Assembly (NCBI GenBank): GCA_947494965.1
Contig: CANLWV010000001.1
Coordinates: 62,001-126,000 of the forward strand
DNA from: an uncultured Salinicoccus sp.
Lineage (GTDB): Bacteria > Bacillota > Bacilli > Staphylococcales > Salinicoccaceae
DNA length: 64,000 nucleotides
Reading direction: 5' to 3'
The notes under the pieces are model-generated. The model was given only the letters and a program-made list of their open reading frames with translations, made no database searches and was not told where the DNA came from. Positions 63,458 through 64,000 of the stretch are shown here, in pieces; position 1 is the stretch's first letter; each line of letters begins with the position of its first letter. The position numbers and the translations under genes are program-made.

Positions 63458-64000
63458 TTAAAATCACCTTTTTTAGAGAATTATAGTTCAGTGCACCGAG
63501 CTGTTCTGAATTGGCACCGACGCCTAAATTGGTATATTCATCTATCCTCATACCGTTGCTGTATAGGACCACCTCATCACCGACTTCAACAATATCATCC
63601 ACTTCGACTATCATATGGCTCATCATCAATGCTTTTATCGGAAATCTCCTAGTGCCTATCATACAATCAAAGTCAGCGCGTTTCCTCAGAATTCCGTCGC
63701 CGTAGCCGATATCTACAATTGCGATATGTACATCATCCTTCGCCTCATAAACACCCCCATAACCACACTTCTGTCCTTTTGTAAGCCTCCTTATCTGAAT
63801 GATTGGTGCTTTCAATGAAAGGCTCTGTACATAGTCATCAGCAGACAAAAGGGAGTAGGGGCGGGATCCATAGAGTGCAATGCCTAACCTGAGATGGGTG
63901 TGGCCTGTAAAAAGGCCGTCACGTGCATAGCTGGCACTATTTTGTGCATGAATATATTTGAAATTATGGCCGGTTGAACTGACTTCTGAAAGTACGTCCA
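63435..64000 (-). CDS. alr: Alanine racemase (3' part of the gene)
   Basis: The frame is open to the right edge of the window, so only the C-terminal ~188 residues are present. They include FKYIHAQNSASYARDG, LRLGIALYGSRPYS and the catalytic tyrosine region DIGYGDG, ending in VRVCR. Alanine racemase makes D-alanine for the wall. The gene precedes lysA and, as in S. aureus, is probably the second racemase at the end of the dap operon. Confidence 0.94.
   Translation of the reverse strand, partial: DVLSEVSSTGHNFKYIHAQNSASYARDGLFTGHTHLRLGIALYGSRPYSLLSADDYVQSLSLKAPIIQIRRLTKGQKCGYGGVYEAKDDVHIAIVDIGYGDGILRKRADFDCMIGTRRFPIKALMMSHMIVEVDDIVEVGDEVVLYSNGMRIDEYTNLGVGANSEQLGALNYNSLKKVILNDVRVCR

Noticed and set aside
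1-64000. Mobile elements, CRISPR arrays, prophage or defence islands
   Set aside because: No transposase, integrase, direct-repeat array or phage-type gene is visible; gene order is conserved backbone throughout.

Overview
This window is core chromosome of a low-to-mid GC Gram-positive coccus of the family Staphylococcaceae. The gene order from rpsA to alr matches the backbone shared by Staphylococcus and Bacillus, and several items are staphylococcal in type: ArlRS, CvfC, a zinc-free MsrB, murG next to a PAP2 phosphatase, and cspA-lysA-alr. A complete menaquinol:cytochrome c reductase operon (qcrABC), which Staphylococcus itself lacks as far as I recall, and the moderate GC suggest a relative such as Salinicoccus, Jeotgalicoccus or Macrococcus. 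The genus is an inference. I see no prophage, insertion sequence, CRISPR array, tRNA or rRNA gene.

Layout. 1-4.2 kb: 3' part of rpsA, der, gpsA, yphE- and yphF-like genes. 4.3-7.3 kb: hup, the two subunits of heptaprenyl diphosphate synthase around menG, and ndk. 7.4-13.1 kb: aroC-aroB-aroA and the YpiA/YpiB/YpiF-like trio. 13.2-16.6 kb: qcrABC, a DUF1405 membrane protein and a YugP-like zinc protease. 16.7-27.0 kb: a compact series mgsA-bshA-cca-birA-dinG-aspB-asnS-dnaD-nth-ypoC. 27.1-30.1 kb, minus strand: a class A penicillin-binding protein and recU. 30.2-38.7 kb: yppE, ypsA, gpsB, RNase P RNA, an rRNA methyltransferase, a double dynamin, a sulfurtransferase, a 5'-3' exonuclease, an RNase H-like protein and a 57-residue zinc-ribbon-like protein. 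38.7-44.97 kb: cvfC (in two frames), brxA, thyA, dfrA, ypmS, msrA, msrB, crr, a YozE-like gene and deoD. 45-50.7 kb: ctpA, murG, PAP2 phosphatase, a probable IsrR-type sRNA and arlRS. 50.8-59.1 kb: odhA-odhB, a small conserved gene, a MoxR-type ATPase with a VWA partner, and brnQ. 59.2-64 kb: telA-xpaC-acyP (minus), a DUF1033 gene, cspA, then lysA and the 3' part of alr (minus).

Several neighbours act together. The hepS-menG-hepT group makes the menaquinone side chain and methylates the quinone, aroABC supplies chorismate for its ring, and qcrABC oxidises it. PBP, RecU, GpsB, MurG, LysA and Alr serve wall synthesis and division. ThyA and DfrA form the thymidylate cycle. MsrA, MsrB, BrxA and BshA belong to redox repair and bacillithiol metabolism.

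The points most worth a second look are: (1) cvfC is split at an A9 run forming a canonical -1 slippery heptamer directly before a stop codon; (2) the gap between the PAP2 gene and arlR holds a Fur-box-like site, a C-rich hairpin loop and a strong terminator, the layout expected of the iron-responsive sRNA IsrR; (3) a 23-codon hydrophobic ORF with its own ribosome binding site lies convergent to brxA; (4) a 26-bp near-perfect palindrome precedes hup; (5) a hairpin opens the cspA leader; (6) a MoxR/VWA pair has no visible client.
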